Source: Massilia phyllostachyos
GTDB lineage: Bacteria > Pseudomonadota > Gammaproteobacteria > Burkholderiales > Burkholderiaceae_D
Assembly (NCBI RefSeq): GCF_021044825.1
Contig: NZ_JAJNOC010000004.1
Location: 186,001-250,000, forward strand
Direction of reading: 5' to 3'
DNA length: 64,000 nucleotides
Shown here: piece after piece, positions 43,285-54,386 of the stretch
Numbering within the stretch: the stretch's first letter is position 1
Layout: each line of letters begins with the position of its first letter
Program-made: the position numbers and the translations under genes
The notes under the pieces: generated by a model
The model's database searches: none
Told to the model about the DNA's origin: nothing
The model's input: only the letters and a program-made list of their open reading frames with translations

Positions 43285-43349
43285 AGCGCAGCCAGGCACA
43301 TGTCGACGCTTGTTTCTGGCACGCTGCGGTGCAGCAACCGGAATAACCG

Positions 43350-43358
43350 TGCTATAGT
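43350..43358 (+). promoter_or_regulatory. Extended -10 promoter of typA
   Basis: TGC-TATAGT (43350-43358), a TGn-extended -10 element about 90 nt before the typA start. No good -35 hexamer is visible, which is usual for extended -10 promoters. Confidence 0.5.
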
Positions 43359-43449
43359 AGCGGGTTACGGAAATCGGCATGTTCGTCTGGCTTCACAGTT
43401 GAGCTGCGCGATTTCATCCATCACGCAACATTCACTGTTGAAAATACAC

Positions 43450-45285
<1,836 letters not shown>

Positions 45286-45302
45286 TCGCCACGGCTTCAT
45301 GA

Positions 45303-45332
45303 AAAACCCGCTGCTCGCAGCGGGTTTTTTTA
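45303..45332 (+). terminator. Terminator of typA
   Basis: AAAAA, CCCGCTG (45308-45314), loop CTCG, CAGCGGG (45319-45325), seven T (45326-45332), 18 nt after the stop. Confidence 0.93.
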
Positions 45333-45532
45333 CGCCTAAGATGCCGGCGCGATGCGATGTGCATATCGTCCGTCATCTGGCGCACATTAGTGTAGATCTG
45401 GTCTTCATTTTTCATCTTGTTACAGTTCTTACAGCCGTTCGCTTGGGCCGGTGGGGGGTGCGATGCTATTGTGATCACAACGCGATTCACTGGGAATTGC
45501 GACACAGTTGAAGCACTTTGAAAGGACTTGGT

Positions 45533-46051
45533 ATGAAAAAGCTGATGATTGCAGTAATGGCCACCGCCGCCGTCGCAGGCGCCGCCCAAGCGCAGGACAC
45601 CGGCAAGGCCTACGTCGGCGCCGCCGCCGTGACCTCGAAGAACTCCACGCTCGATTCGAACAAGGCCGACGGCAAACTGTTCGGCGGCTACAAATTCAAC
45701 GAGCAGCTCGGCGTTGAGGCAGGCTGGACCAACCACCACAAGACCGACGTCGGCCCGCGCGGCAGCACCGAAGGCTATGGCACCTACGTGGCCGCCAAGT
45801 ACACCATCCCGGTAAACGAGCAGGTCGGTGTCTACGGTAAAGTTGGTGTGTCGCACAGCGAGCGCAAGATGACCAACAACATCGGCCAGCGCTTCAAGGA
45901 CGACGACACCAGCGGTTACGGCGGTATAGGCGTCGAGTACAAGCTGAACCAGAACACCGCGCTGGTGGCGGAATATGAGCGCTACGGCAAGACCAAGGAC
46001 TACGGCGCCCGCGCGAACGTGTGGAGTGCCGGCGTGAAATACGGCTTCTGA
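45533..46051 (+). CDS. Small outer-membrane beta-barrel protein
   Basis: 172 aa from the ATG at 45533 with AAAGGA upstream; signal peptide MKKLMIAVMATAAVAGAAQA cut before QDTGK. The mature chain (about 152 aa) has alternating strands (GKAYVGAAAVTSKN, GKLFGGYKFNEQLGVEAGW, GTYVAAKYTIPV, VGVYGKVGVS, GYGGIGVEYKL, TALVAEYERYG, NVWSAGVKYGF) and a terminal Phe, fitting an eight-stranded OmpA/OmpX-type porin-like barrel. No OmpA peptidoglycan domain. A TTGGGC-N18-TATTGT (45443-45472) upstream is a possible promoter. Function unknown. Confidence 0.85.
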   Translation: MKKLMIAVMATAAVAGAAQAQDTGKAYVGAAAVTSKNSTLDSNKADGKLFGGYKFNEQLGVEAGWTNHHKTDVGPRGSTEGYGTYVAAKYTIPVNEQVGVYGKVGVSHSERKMTNNIGQRFKDDDTSGYGGIGVEYKLNQNTALVAEYERYGKTKDYGARANVWSAGVKYGF

Positions 46052-46073
46052 CCCTTCAGAAGCTGACGAAAAA

Positions 46074-46106
46074 GCCCTCCGGCGCCTGGCGCCGGAGGGC
46101 TTTTTT
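46074..46106. terminator. Bidirectional terminator between the barrel gene and the flg operon end
   Basis: GCCCTCCGGC (46074-46083) pairs with GCCGGAGGGC (46091-46100) around a 7-nt loop (the arms can extend inward); six T follow on the plus strand and five A precede, so it can serve both the plus-strand barrel gene and the minus-strand flagellar transcript. Confidence 0.93.
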
Positions 46107-46121
46107 AATTCGCAAAAAAGA

Positions 46122-47141
46122 TCAGCGCAGGCCGAGCAGGGCCTGGACCCGGTCGCGGCTGACGCCGACCAGCGCCGAGGTGATCGCCAGCAGCGACTGG
46201 TAGTCGTGGCTGGCCGCGGTGGCGGCGAAGTCGCCGGTGATGGCCAGCAGCTCGGCTTCCGGAATTGCCGGCTGGCTGGTGGCCGCCATGGCCGCGCTCA
46301 GCGCCGCGCTGGCCGCTTCCTGCGAACGGCGCACGCGCGCCAGCGCCTGCATTACCTCGCGCAGGCTCTGGCGCAGGGCGTCGGGGTTACCGATGTTCCA
46401 TTGTTCAGGTGCGATGACGGCAGGGTCTTCCACCGTGTCCACGCGGCCGCGGCCGGAGATCGCGATCGCCTCCCTGATGCCGACCCATTCCGACTCCGGC
46501 GCGCTGAACACCAGCTGCTGCTCGCTGTCGAGCGAGACCTGCACCTTCACCGGCGTCAGGGTGCGGTTCAGGCGCGCCGCGATGTCTTCCGGCGTCATGC
46601 CCGCTTCGATGGTGGCGGTGATGTTGGGGCCGCCGGAAGCGCCCACCGAGAAGGCATAGGTCTGCTGGCCGCCCGCCTGCAGGGACGCCATGTCGAAGCC
46701 GCGGATGCGGAAACGCGTGCGCGCCGGTTCGGCGCTGCGGAAGTCGAGCTGGGCGTCGATGCCGCCGCCACCCTGTTTCGCACGCGAGGCGAGCGAACTG
46801 GCGAGCTGCTGGGCGCGCGCCTCGATCTGGCGCACCGGGTCGCTGCGGCCGGCGATCTTGGCGCTCAGGTCTGCCTTCAGGGCTTCGAGCTGGGCGGCGA
46901 CGCGCTGCAGGTAGTCGAGCGCCTGTTGCGCGCGTGCGACGTCGCCTTGCAGGCGCGTGTCCCACTTGATGCCGCGCTGCAGTGGCGCGGCGGCAGGGGC
47001 GCTGGCAGTGACGACGCGGCTGTCCGGATCGGCCGGGCGCACCGCGGTGGCGCGCGCTGCGCCGGCGGTGGCGCCGGCGGCGGCTGGACTGGCGACGGCG
47101 GTGGTGGAGGCCGGGTTGGCGGGGCGAAGGGCTGCTTCCAT
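46122..47141 (-). CDS. Unrecognised protein at the 3' end of the flg operon, flagellin-IN-like segment
   Basis: 339 aa, not assigned to a named family by me. Residues 1-55 are Ala/Pro/Thr-rich; 60-120 look helical or coiled-coil (DVARAQQALDYLQRVAAQLEALKADLSAKI); 143-215 resemble the flagellin hook IN motif of FliD/flagellins (TYAFSVGASGGPNITATI, GMTPEDIAARLNRTL, VQVSLDSEQQLVFSAPES); 250-339 are helical again. It starts 9 nt after flgL and is the last gene before the terminator, so it is surely co-transcribed. No signal peptide. A hook-filament junction accessory, or filament-associated protein exported by the flagellar system, is a reasonable guess only. Confidence 0.75.
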   Translation of the reverse strand: MEAALRPANPASTTAVASPAAAGATAGAARATAVRPADPDSRVVTASAPAAAPLQRGIKWDTRLQGDVARAQQALDYLQRVAAQLEALKADLSAKIAGRSDPVRQIEARAQQLASSLASRAKQGGGGIDAQLDFRSAEPARTRFRIRGFDMASLQAGGQQTYAFSVGASGGPNITATIEAGMTPEDIAARLNRTLTPVKVQVSLDSEQQLVFSAPESEWVGIREAIAISGRGRVDTVEDPAVIAPEQWNIGNPDALRQSLREVMQALARVRRSQEAASAALSAAMAATSQPAIPEAELLAITGDFAATAASHDYQSLLAITSALVGVSRDRVQALLGLR

Positions 47142-47150
47142 GACGAACGA

Positions 47151-48062
47151 TTACAGGACCGAGAACAGGGACAGGTTGCCGATGCGGCTGTACGCCTTGT
47201 AGGTGGCTTGCAGGGCGGTGGAGTAGCCATTGAGGGCGGTGGCGGCTTCGCCGACGTCGAGCGCGCCGATGTCGGTGATCGCCATCTTGTTCGAGAGGCT
47301 GACGTTGGCGTGGTTGGCGTCCAGCGTCTCCATGATGTTCTGGGCGCCGCCGATGGTGGCGATCTTGCCGGTCACCAGGTTCATCGCATCGTCGAAGCCG
47401 TTCAGATTGGCGGTGAGCACCGCGCGCACGGCCGGATCGTTGGCCGAGGCGCCCGGCGCGCCGAGGGCCGAGATGGTGGTTTCGAGCTGGTTCAGCAGCT
47501 TTTCCAGGCCTTGCAGGTTGTCGTTGGCCGGCTGGGTGATGCCGTTGCCGACCACCACATCCTGGGAATTCGTGTTGCCGACATAGGTATAGCGCGAACC
47601 GAGCGGGGCGCTGGCATCGTATTTCAGCGGCGCGGTGCGGGTCAGCGTGCCGGAGAACACATAGTTGCCTTCGTGGTCGATGGTGTTGGCGCTGTAGAAC
47701 AGGCTGTCGCGCAGCGATTCGAGCGGGCTGATCATGGCCTTCAGGTCGTCCGGCGCATTGCCGCCATCCAGGGCCCAGACCAGCGTGTCGCGGCCGACGA
47801 CCATTTCCTTGCTCATATTGCTCAGATAGCCTTCGGTCTTGTTCAGGCGGATCTGGATCGAGGCGATGTTGTCGCGGTACTGCTGCACCGTAGCTTCTTC
47901 GCGCGACAGCCGCGCCAGGCGCACGCTGTCGACCGGGTCGTCCGAGGGCACCAGGATGCGCTGGTTGTTGGCCAGCTGCTGGGTGATGGTGGTGATGCGC
48001 TCCTGGTTGGTCTGGAGCGACTGGTTCATCGTCGACTGGTACTGGGTGGTGGCGATCCGCAT
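47151..48062 (-). CDS. flgL: Flagellar hook-filament junction protein FlgL (HAP3)
   Basis: Second junction protein between hook and filament. 303 aa, normal length; the flagellin-like N-terminus (MRIATTQYQSTMNQSLQTNQERITTITQQLANNQRILVPSDDPVDSVR) and helical C-terminus (IGALDVGEAATALNGYSTALQATYKAYSRI) are present. Ten nt separate it from flgK upstream. Confidence 0.95.
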   Translation of the reverse strand: MRIATTQYQSTMNQSLQTNQERITTITQQLANNQRILVPSDDPVDSVRLARLSREEATVQQYRDNIASIQIRLNKTEGYLSNMSKEMVVGRDTLVWALDGGNAPDDLKAMISPLESLRDSLFYSANTIDHEGNYVFSGTLTRTAPLKYDASAPLGSRYTYVGNTNSQDVVVGNGITQPANDNLQGLEKLLNQLETTISALGAPGASANDPAVRAVLTANLNGFDDAMNLVTGKIATIGGAQNIMETLDANHANVSLSNKMAITDIGALDVGEAATALNGYSTALQATYKAYSRIGNLSLFSVL

Positions 48063-48072
48063 GGCTATTCCT

Positions 48073-49446
48073 TTAGCCCATCATCGCCAGGGTGGCGTCG
48101 AAGAGCTGGTTGGCGACCGAAATGACTTTCATGTTCGCCTGGTACATGTTTTGGTACTCGACGAGATTGACCGCTTCCTCGTCCTGGTTCACGCCGCTGG
48201 TCGATTGCCAGTCGTCCACCGACTGGGTGCGCACGGTCGTGGTGGTCTTCAGGGCCGCCTTGTTGAGCTGGCTGTCGACGCCGAGCTTGCCGACCAGCTG
48301 GGTGTCGGCGTCGCTCAGCAGCACGGTGCCGATCGAGCCGACCGTGATCGGCTGCGATTTCACGGCCACCAGCTTCTGCAGGTTGCCGGTGTCGCCCGGG
48401 GTGCCGTCGGCGGAGAAGGCCAGGTCCTCGACGATGAAGCCGCTGGCGACTTTCAGCATGTCGGCGCCGCTGCCCGGGGTGTAGGCGAACAGCGCGCTGC
48501 CGGCGGTGCCGTCGGTCTTGTAGCCGAGGCCGAGCTGGGTGTTGACCTTGTCGGCGATCTGGCGCGCGATGTCGGCGATGTCCTGCTGCAGCGGCGCCAG
48601 GGTCTCGGTTTCGTATCTGGTCAGGCCGCCGAGCTGGCCGCCGAGCCGGCCGGCGTCGAGCACGTAGGTGGTGTTGGCGAAGCTGAGGCTGAATTCCTGG
48701 GCGCTGGTGGCGGTGGGGGCGGCCTTCAGGGTGCCATAGATGCCGCCCAGCACCAGGGCCTGGCCGGTTTTGAGCGAGACGTTGCGGGTGCCGTCGGCAT
48801 TGTCCGAGACTTCCAGCGCCATCTTGCCGGCCAGATCGTCGATGGCCTGGTCGCGCGCATCGATCATCGACGAGGCGTTCTGGCCGCTGGCATTGGCCGC
48901 GCCGATCTGGGCGTTCAGGCGCGCGATGGTGGCGATCTGGGCGTTGGCCGAATCGACGATCGCGCTGCGCTGGGTGCGCACCGATTGCAGCTGGGCGTTG
49001 AACACATTGTTCAGGCCATTGAAGCGCTCCGACATCAGGCCGGCCGAGGTCAGCACCTGCTGGCGCAGCGGGGTCGAACCCGGATCGCCGGCGACGGCGT
49101 TCAAGGCGCCGAAGAACTCGTCGATGCCGGCCGACAGGCTGGCGGTCTTGTCGCCCATCACGCTTTCGAGCTGGCTCAGGTAGGGCTGGTTCTGCGAATG
49201 CGCACCGAGTTCCGAGGCGGCGCGCCACATGGCCTGGCTTTTATAGCCGTCTGAAAAACGCAGCAGCGAACTGGCCTGCACGCCATTGCCGGCCGCACGG
49301 GGATCGGCGCCGGGGCCGATGGTGGTGAGCAGGGCGGCCTGGCGGGTATAGCCCTTGGTCTGCAGGTTGGCGATGTTCTGGCTGCTGGCGGTGAGCGCCA
49401 CCTGGGCGGCGAGGGCGCCGGACAGGGCGTTATTGATGATGGCCAT
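48073..49446 (-). CDS. flgK: Flagellar hook-filament junction protein FlgK (HAP1)
   Basis: First junction protein on the hook tip. 457 aa, shorter than the roughly 550 aa of enterobacteria, the loss being in the surface-exposed middle. The conserved ends are intact: MAIINNALSGALAAQVALTASSQNIANLQTKGYTRQ and EEAVNLVEYQNMYQANMKVISVANQLFDATL. A 67-nt spacer without an obvious promoter separates it from flgJ. Confidence 0.94.
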   Translation of the reverse strand: MAIINNALSGALAAQVALTASSQNIANLQTKGYTRQAALLTTIGPGADPRAAGNGVQASSLLRFSDGYKSQAMWRAASELGAHSQNQPYLSQLESVMGDKTASLSAGIDEFFGALNAVAGDPGSTPLRQQVLTSAGLMSERFNGLNNVFNAQLQSVRTQRSAIVDSANAQIATIARLNAQIGAANASGQNASSMIDARDQAIDDLAGKMALEVSDNADGTRNVSLKTGQALVLGGIYGTLKAAPTATSAQEFSLSFANTTYVLDAGRLGGQLGGLTRYETETLAPLQQDIADIARQIADKVNTQLGLGYKTDGTAGSALFAYTPGSGADMLKVASGFIVEDLAFSADGTPGDTGNLQKLVAVKSQPITVGSIGTVLLSDADTQLVGKLGVDSQLNKAALKTTTTVRTQSVDDWQSTSGVNQDEEAVNLVEYQNMYQANMKVISVANQLFDATLAMMG

Positions 49447-49513
49447 GGTGCGGATTCTTCCTTTGGGCAGGGTTCACCATGTAAAGGCGACCGTTTGTTG
49501 CGACTTATTAAGC

Positions 49514-49846
49514 CTACTTGCTCGTTTTTGCGCCGGGCACCAGCTGGCGCAGGATGGCGTCGGCGATGCCGAAGGCGCGGTTGCCGGCCATGTTCCCGGC
49601 CAGCAGGTCGTCGGCCATGTCCTGCATGTCCTGGTTGACCCGGTTGTTGAACACGCTGTCCTCGGCCGCCATGGCGCGGGTCGAGGAGCGCATCTCCTTG
49701 AGCATGTGCGAGATGAAGAAGCGTTCGAACTCGACCGCGGCCTTGGTGGCCTTGGCGGCGTACACCGGGTCCGGCTGCTCGGCGGCCGGAGCGACCGGCG
49801 CATCCGCGCCGGCCTGGGATTGGGCGAGCTGCTGGTCGATCTTCAT
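49514..49846 (-). CDS. flgJ: Rod-binding protein FlgJ, rod domain only
   Basis: 110-aa protein equivalent to the N-terminal half of enterobacterial FlgJ: KATKAAVEFERFFISHMLKEMRSS and DMADDLLAGNMAGNRAFGIADAILRQL. It serves as rod cap/scaffold during rod assembly. The C-terminal glucosaminidase half is missing here and appears as a separate gene at 56657-57400. The start codon overlaps the flgI stop by one nt (TGATG). Confidence 0.88.
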   Translation of the reverse strand: MKIDQQLAQSQAGADAPVAPAAEQPDPVYAAKATKAAVEFERFFISHMLKEMRSSTRAMAAEDSVFNNRVNQDMQDMADDLLAGNMAGNRAFGIADAILRQLVPGAKTSK

Positions 49847-50976
49847 CAGATCACCACCAGTTCGCCTTCGATCGCGCCGGCCTGGTCGAGGGCCTGCAGG
49901 ATCGCCATGATGTCGTCGGGCGAGGCGCCCAGGCTGTTGACCACGTCGATGATGGTCTGCAGCCTGGCGCCGGCCGGCCAGTGGAACATCTGGCCCGAGC
50001 CCTGGTCGACCGACAGCTTCGATTCCGGCGTCACCGCGGTCTGGCCGCGCGAGAAGGGCCCGGGCTGCGACACGCGCGAGCTTTCCGAGATGATGACCTT
50101 GAGCGAACCATGGGTAACGGCCGCCGCCTTCACGCGCAGGCCGTCGGCGATGACCACGGTGCCGGTGCGCGAATTGAACACGACCTTCGGCACTTCGACG
50201 CCGGCGTCGACCTGCAGGTTGTTCAGGCGCGCCATGAAGGCCACGCGCTCGGTCGGGTTCTGCGGGGCGACCACTTCGACGCTGGTGCCGTCGGCGGTGG
50301 TGGCGATCGGGCCGTATTTGGCGTTGATCGCGTTGACCACATTGGTGGCGGTCTCGAAGTGCGGCTGGCGCAGGCGCAGCATGACCTGCGGGCGGGTCGC
50401 GAAGTCGCTCGGGATCTCGCGCTCGATCATGGCGCCGTTCGGGATGCGGCCGGTGGTCGGGGTATTCACGGTCACCGAGGAACCGCTTTTTCCCGTGGCG
50501 TTCAGGCCGCCCACCACCAGGTTGCCCTGGGCCAGCGCATAGATCTCGTTGTCGGCCGCGCGCATTTGCGTGAGCAGCAGGGTGCCGCCGCGCAGGCTTT
50601 TCGCGTCGCCGAGCGAGGAGACGGTGACGTCGATCGCCTGGCCGCGGCGGTAGCCCGGCGGGAACACGGCCGACACCATCACGGCCGCCACGTTCTTGTT
50701 CTTGGCGTCCTCGCCTTCGGGCAGGCGCACGCCGAACTGCTTGAGCATGTTGACCACCGACTGGCTGGCGTACTTCACCTGGGTCGAGTCGCCGCTGCCG
50801 TTCAGGCCGACCACCAGGCCGTAGCCGACCAGCGGGTTTTCGCGCACGCCTTCGACGCTGACCAGGTTGCGCAGCGCCTGCGCGCTTGATGCCACGCCGG
50901 GGAACACGGTCGCCGTCATCAGCAGCGCGCACATGACGGTGCGGAGAAGGCGCGAGGCGCGCAATGCTTGGATCAT
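49846..50976 (-). CDS. flgI: Flagellar P-ring protein FlgI
   Basis: Forms the periplasmic P-ring around the rod. 376 aa; signal peptide about 30 residues ([22 protein letters not shown]), then [29 protein letters not shown] and the C-terminal [28 protein letters not shown] typical of the family. Seven nt separate it from flgH. Confidence 0.97.
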   Translation of the reverse strand: MIQALRASRLLRTVMCALLMTATVFPGVASSAQALRNLVSVEGVRENPLVGYGLVVGLNGSGDSTQVKYASQSVVNMLKQFGVRLPEGEDAKNKNVAAVMVSAVFPPGYRRGQAIDVTVSSLGDAKSLRGGTLLLTQMRAADNEIYALAQGNLVVGGLNATGKSGSSVTVNTPTTGRIPNGAMIEREIPSDFATRPQVMLRLRQPHFETATNVVNAINAKYGPIATTADGTSVEVVAPQNPTERVAFMARLNNLQVDAGVEVPKVVFNSRTGTVVIADGLRVKAAAVTHGSLKVIISESSRVSQPGPFSRGQTAVTPESKLSVDQGSGQMFHWPAGARLQTIIDVVNSLGASPDDIMAILQALDQAGAIEGELVVI

Positions 50977-50983
50977 CTTGTCC

Positions 50984-51634
50984 TCAGAACGGCATCAGCG
51001 GGCCGGTAAAGAAGCGGGTCAGCCAGCCCGGCTGGTTGCTCTCGGCCAGGGCGCCCTTGCCGGAATAGGCGATGCGGGCATTCGCCACGCGCAGCGAGGA
51101 CACCTGGTTGTCGTTGTCGATGTCCTGGGCGCGGACGAAACCCTTCAGGCGCACGAATTCCTCGCCCTGGTTCAGGGTCAGGTTCTTCTCGCCCGACACG
51201 CGCAGCAGGCCGTTGGGCAGCACTTCCTGCACGATCACGGTCAGCGAGCCGGACAGAGCGTTCTGCTGGGTGCTGGTGGCGTCGCCTTCGAAGCTGCGGT
51301 CGGCCGAGATGTCGATCGCGGTCTTGCCGAAGGTCTTGCCGAGCGCCGCGATCGGCGACACGCCGACCGAGGAGCCTTTTGAAAAGCTGGTGCCGGCGCG
51401 CTTGCTGGCCTGGGTGGTTTCCTGCAGTATGACGGTGACCGCGTCGCCCACGCGGTAGGCACGGCTGTCCGAGGTCAGCGACACGGTGTCGCCCGTGAAC
51501 ACGCCGCCCGAGACGCCGCGCGACGTGGTGCGCGCCATCGGCACGAAGTCCTCGTCGTTCGCGAGCTGGCGCGGCGGCGCCGAAGCGCAGCCGGCCAGGA
51601 TGGAGGCGCAGAGCGCCGCGATCATGACTTTCAT
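50984..51634 (-). CDS. flgH: Flagellar L-ring lipoprotein FlgH
   Basis: Outer-membrane L-ring. 216 aa with lipobox ILAGC, lipidated Cys16. Family segments: [67 protein letters not shown] and the end [18 protein letters not shown]. Its ATG overlaps the flgG stop by one nt (TGATG). The frame is open far upstream, but only inside flgG in another reading frame. Confidence 0.96.
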   Translation of the reverse strand: MKVMIAALCASILAGCASAPPRQLANDEDFVPMARTTSRGVSGGVFTGDTVSLTSDSRAYRVGDAVTVILQETTQASKRAGTSFSKGSSVGVSPIAALGKTFGKTAIDISADRSFEGDATSTQQNALSGSLTVIVQEVLPNGLLRVSGEKNLTLNQGEEFVRLKGFVRAQDIDNDNQVSSLRVANARIAYSGKGALAESNQPGWLTRFFTGPLMPF

Positions 51635-52419
51635 CAGCGAGCAGCCTGCGCCAGGTACTGGAGCATGTTGTCGGCCGCCGACAGCACCTTGGTGTTCATC
51701 TCGTAGGTGCGCTGGGCCGCGATCATGTCGACCATCTCTTCGACCACCTGCACGTTCGAGCCTTCCAGCGCGCCTTGTTTCAGCTTGCCGAAAGCGCCGT
51801 CGCCGGGACGGCCTTCGTTGGCGGTGCCGGAAGCGGCGGTTTCCTGGAACAGGTTCTCGCCCAGGGCCAGCAGGCCCGCCGGGTTCACGAAGCTGGTGAG
51901 CGTGAGCTGGCCGAGTTCGGTCGGCGCGGTGGCGCCGGCGACGGTGGCCGAGACCATGCCGTTCTCGCCGATGGTGATCGCGGTGGCGTTCTGCGGCACG
52001 GTGATCTGCGGCACCAGCGGCAGGCCCTGGGCGTTGGTCAGGGTGCCGTTCGCATCGACCTGCAGCTGGCCGGCGCGGGTGAAGGCCGGTTCGCCGTTCG
52101 GGCGGCGCACCTGCAGGAAGCCGGCGCCGTTGATGGCGACGTCGAGCGGCTGGCTGGTGGTCTGCATATTCCCGTTGGTGAAGACCTTCTGGGTGCCGAC
52201 CACGCGCGTGCCGTTGCCGAGCTGGACGCCGTTGGAGACGGTGTTGTCCGCGCTCTGGGCGCCCGGCTGGGCGTCGACCTGGTAGAACAGGTCTTCGAAC
52301 ACGACGCGGTCGCGCTTGAAGCCGACCGTGTTCACGTTGGCCAGGTTGTTGGCGATCGCCTGCAGCTTGGCATCCTGTGCCTGCACGCCGGTCTTGCTGA
52401 TCCACATTGCGGGGTTCAT
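51634..52419 (-). CDS. flgG: Distal rod protein FlgG
   Basis: Builds the distal rod. 261 aa, normal length. N-terminal rod motif QAIANNLANVNTVGFKRDR, FEDLFYQ, middle GAGFLQVRRPNGEPAFTRAG, and C-terminal GALEGSNVQVVEEMVDMIAAQRTYEMNTKVLSAADNML. Between flgF and flgH in the usual order. Confidence 0.97.
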   Translation of the reverse strand: MNPAMWISKTGVQAQDAKLQAIANNLANVNTVGFKRDRVVFEDLFYQVDAQPGAQSADNTVSNGVQLGNGTRVVGTQKVFTNGNMQTTSQPLDVAINGAGFLQVRRPNGEPAFTRAGQLQVDANGTLTNAQGLPLVPQITVPQNATAITIGENGMVSATVAGATAPTELGQLTLTSFVNPAGLLALGENLFQETAASGTANEGRPGDGAFGKLKQGALEGSNVQVVEEMVDMIAAQRTYEMNTKVLSAADNMLQYLAQAAR

Positions 52420-52444
52420 TGCTACTCCTTGATTGTGCGCCGAT

Positions 52445-53173
52445 TCATGCGCCGATGAGGCGGTTGCCCGCCTCGTTCATGCTGTCGCTGGCCTTGAACA
52501 TCTTCATCTGCATTTCGAAGCTGCGGTTCAGGCTCATCACCGCGACCATCTCTTCGATCGCCGACACATTGCTGCCTTCCAGCGCGCGGCCGCGCACGGT
52601 GACGTTCGGGTCCATCTCGAGCGGATTGCCTTCGCGCGAGACGATCAGGCCGGCCTCGTTCTTGGTCAGCTCCGCGCCTTCGGCATTCACCAGGCGCAGC
52701 TTGTCGACCGGCTGCATCAGGGTCGCGCCATCGGTCAGCACCGAGATCGTGCCGTCCGTTCCGATCTCGACCGCCTGGTGCGGCGGCAGCACGATCGCGC
52801 CGCCTTCGCCCAGCAGCGGATGGCCGTTCACCGACAGCGCGCCGTTGGCGTCGATGTCGATGGCGCCGGCGCGCGTGTAGGCTTCGCCGTCGCCGTACTG
52901 CACCGCCAGGTAGCCGGCGCCGCTGATGGCGACGTCCAGCGGACGGCCGGTCTCGCGCACCGCGCCGGCGCGGGTCGAGATGGTGTCGGCCTCGGTGCGC
53001 GCCAGGTGCATGCTGTCGTAGCCGTAGCCGTTCTGCATGGCCTGGGTCGCGGCCACCTCGAGGTTGGCGCGGAAGCCCGCGGTCTCGCTGTTGGCCAGGT
53101 TGTTGGCGTGCACCTGCTGCGAGCGCAGGGTGCGCTCGGCGCCGCTGACCGCCGTGAAGATGAGCTTATCCAT
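52445..53173 (-). CDS. flgF: Proximal rod protein FlgF
   Basis: Proximal rod subunit. 242 aa; MDKLIFTAVSGAERTLRSQQVHANNLANSETAGFRA, GAGYLAVQYGDGEAYTRAG and the C-terminal RALEGSNVSAIEEMVAVMSLNRSFEMQMK are diagnostic. 25 nt separate it from flgG, 11 nt from flgE. Confidence 0.96.
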   Translation of the reverse strand: MDKLIFTAVSGAERTLRSQQVHANNLANSETAGFRANLEVAATQAMQNGYGYDSMHLARTEADTISTRAGAVRETGRPLDVAISGAGYLAVQYGDGEAYTRAGAIDIDANGALSVNGHPLLGEGGAIVLPPHQAVEIGTDGTISVLTDGATLMQPVDKLRLVNAEGAELTKNEAGLIVSREGNPLEMDPNVTVRGRALEGSNVSAIEEMVAVMSLNRSFEMQMKMFKASDSMNEAGNRLIGA

Positions 53174-53184
53174 GCCTGCTTACC

Positions 53185-54375
53185 TTAAAGGGCCTGCATC
53201 AGGGCCTGCATCATCTGGTTCTCGGTGGTGATGACCTTCGAGTTCGCCTGGTAGTTGCGCTGCGAGGTCATCAGGCCGACGAGTTCCGAGGTGATGTCGA
53301 CGTTCGAGCCTTCCAGCGTGCCGGTGGACAGCTTGCCGGCCAGGCCGACGCCCGGGGTGCCGTACAGCGGCGCGCCCGAGGTGCTGTTGGCGATCCAGCT
53401 GGTGTCGCTGGTCTGCGCCAGGCTGCCCTCGTCCGGGAAGGTGGCGATCGCCACGGTGCCGACCACCTGGCGCTGTTCGTTGCTGTACTTGGCCACGACC
53501 GATCCGTCCTGGGCCAGTTCCACGCCCACGAAGCTGCCCGAGGCATAGCCGTCGCTGCTGTTGGTGGTGTTGGTCGCTTCGCCCGAGACGTGGGTGGTGC
53601 CGTCGTAGGAGAGCGTGAAGGCGATCGGATCGACGCCGGCGCCCGGGTTGTAGGTCAGGGCCTGGATGGTGCCGGCCGGCAGTTCGCCCTTGGTGTTGAA
53701 GGTCAGGGTCTTGGTGGCCGCGACCGGGGCGCCGCCGTCGAAGGCGTAGTGGACGGTGACGGTGTTGGCCGGGGTGGCGGCCTTGACGAAGTACTGCGAC
53801 AGGGTGTGCTGGGTGCCGACGGAATCGTAGACCACCGACTGCTTCACCATGTTGTAGCTCTTGTCGTTGGTGGCGTCGAAGGTGGCGACGGTCGGCGGCG
53901 TCCAGTCGTAGGACAGGTTGCCGACGTAGGCGACCTTGGTGGTGGCGACCGCGGGGATCTGGCCGGTCGGGATCTTGATGTCGCCCATCACGCCCAGCGC
54001 GCCGTTCACCGACGGGCCGTAGCCCTGCACGTTGCGGCCGGCGGCGTCGACCAGGTAGCCGTCCTTGTTGGCCGAGAAGATGCCGACGCGGGTGTACTGC
54101 ATCACGCCCTGCGCGTCGCGGCTGGTGAAGAAGCCGCGGCCCTGGATCATCGCGTCCATGCTGCGGCCGGTGTTGATCAGGCCACCGTTCTGGCCGATGT
54201 TCTGGGTCAGCGAGGCGACTTCGACGCCGTTGGCCTGGTCGCCGGCGTACACCGAGGCGAAGTTGGCGCGGCTGCTCTTGAAGCCGTAGGTGCCGGCGTT
54301 GGCGATATTGTTCGACACGGCTTCCAGCTGCTCGTTGATGGCCTGGATGCCGGACAGTGCGATATTGAAGCTCAT
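53185..54375 (-). CDS. flgE: Flagellar hook protein FlgE
   Basis: Major subunit of the flexible hook. 396 aa; N-terminal D0 (MSFNIALSGIQAINEQLEAVSNNIANAGTYGFKSSRANFASVYAG), GRGFFTSRDAQGVMQYTRVG, a Thr/Ala-rich D2 region, and the C-terminal D0 GTLEGSNVDITSELVGLMTSQRNYQANSKVITTENQMMQ. Product length is monitored through FliK and capping by FlgD, both encoded in this window. Confidence 0.97.
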   Translation of the reverse strand: MSFNIALSGIQAINEQLEAVSNNIANAGTYGFKSSRANFASVYAGDQANGVEVASLTQNIGQNGGLINTGRSMDAMIQGRGFFTSRDAQGVMQYTRVGIFSANKDGYLVDAAGRNVQGYGPSVNGALGVMGDIKIPTGQIPAVATTKVAYVGNLSYDWTPPTVATFDATNDKSYNMVKQSVVYDSVGTQHTLSQYFVKAATPANTVTVHYAFDGGAPVAATKTLTFNTKGELPAGTIQALTYNPGAGVDPIAFTLSYDGTTHVSGEATNTTNSSDGYASGSFVGVELAQDGSVVAKYSNEQRQVVGTVAIATFPDEGSLAQTSDTSWIANSTSGAPLYGTPGVGLAGKLSTGTLEGSNVDITSELVGLMTSQRNYQANSKVITTENQMMQALMQAL

Positions 54376-54386
54376 GGGGTTTCCTT

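Noticed and set aside
50984..52405. 473-codon frame containing flgH with a long N-terminal extension
   Set aside because: The extension is flgG read in another frame; the lipoprotein signal peptide and the TGATG overlap fix the start at 51634. The same applies to the 472-codon version of flgJ (49514-50932).
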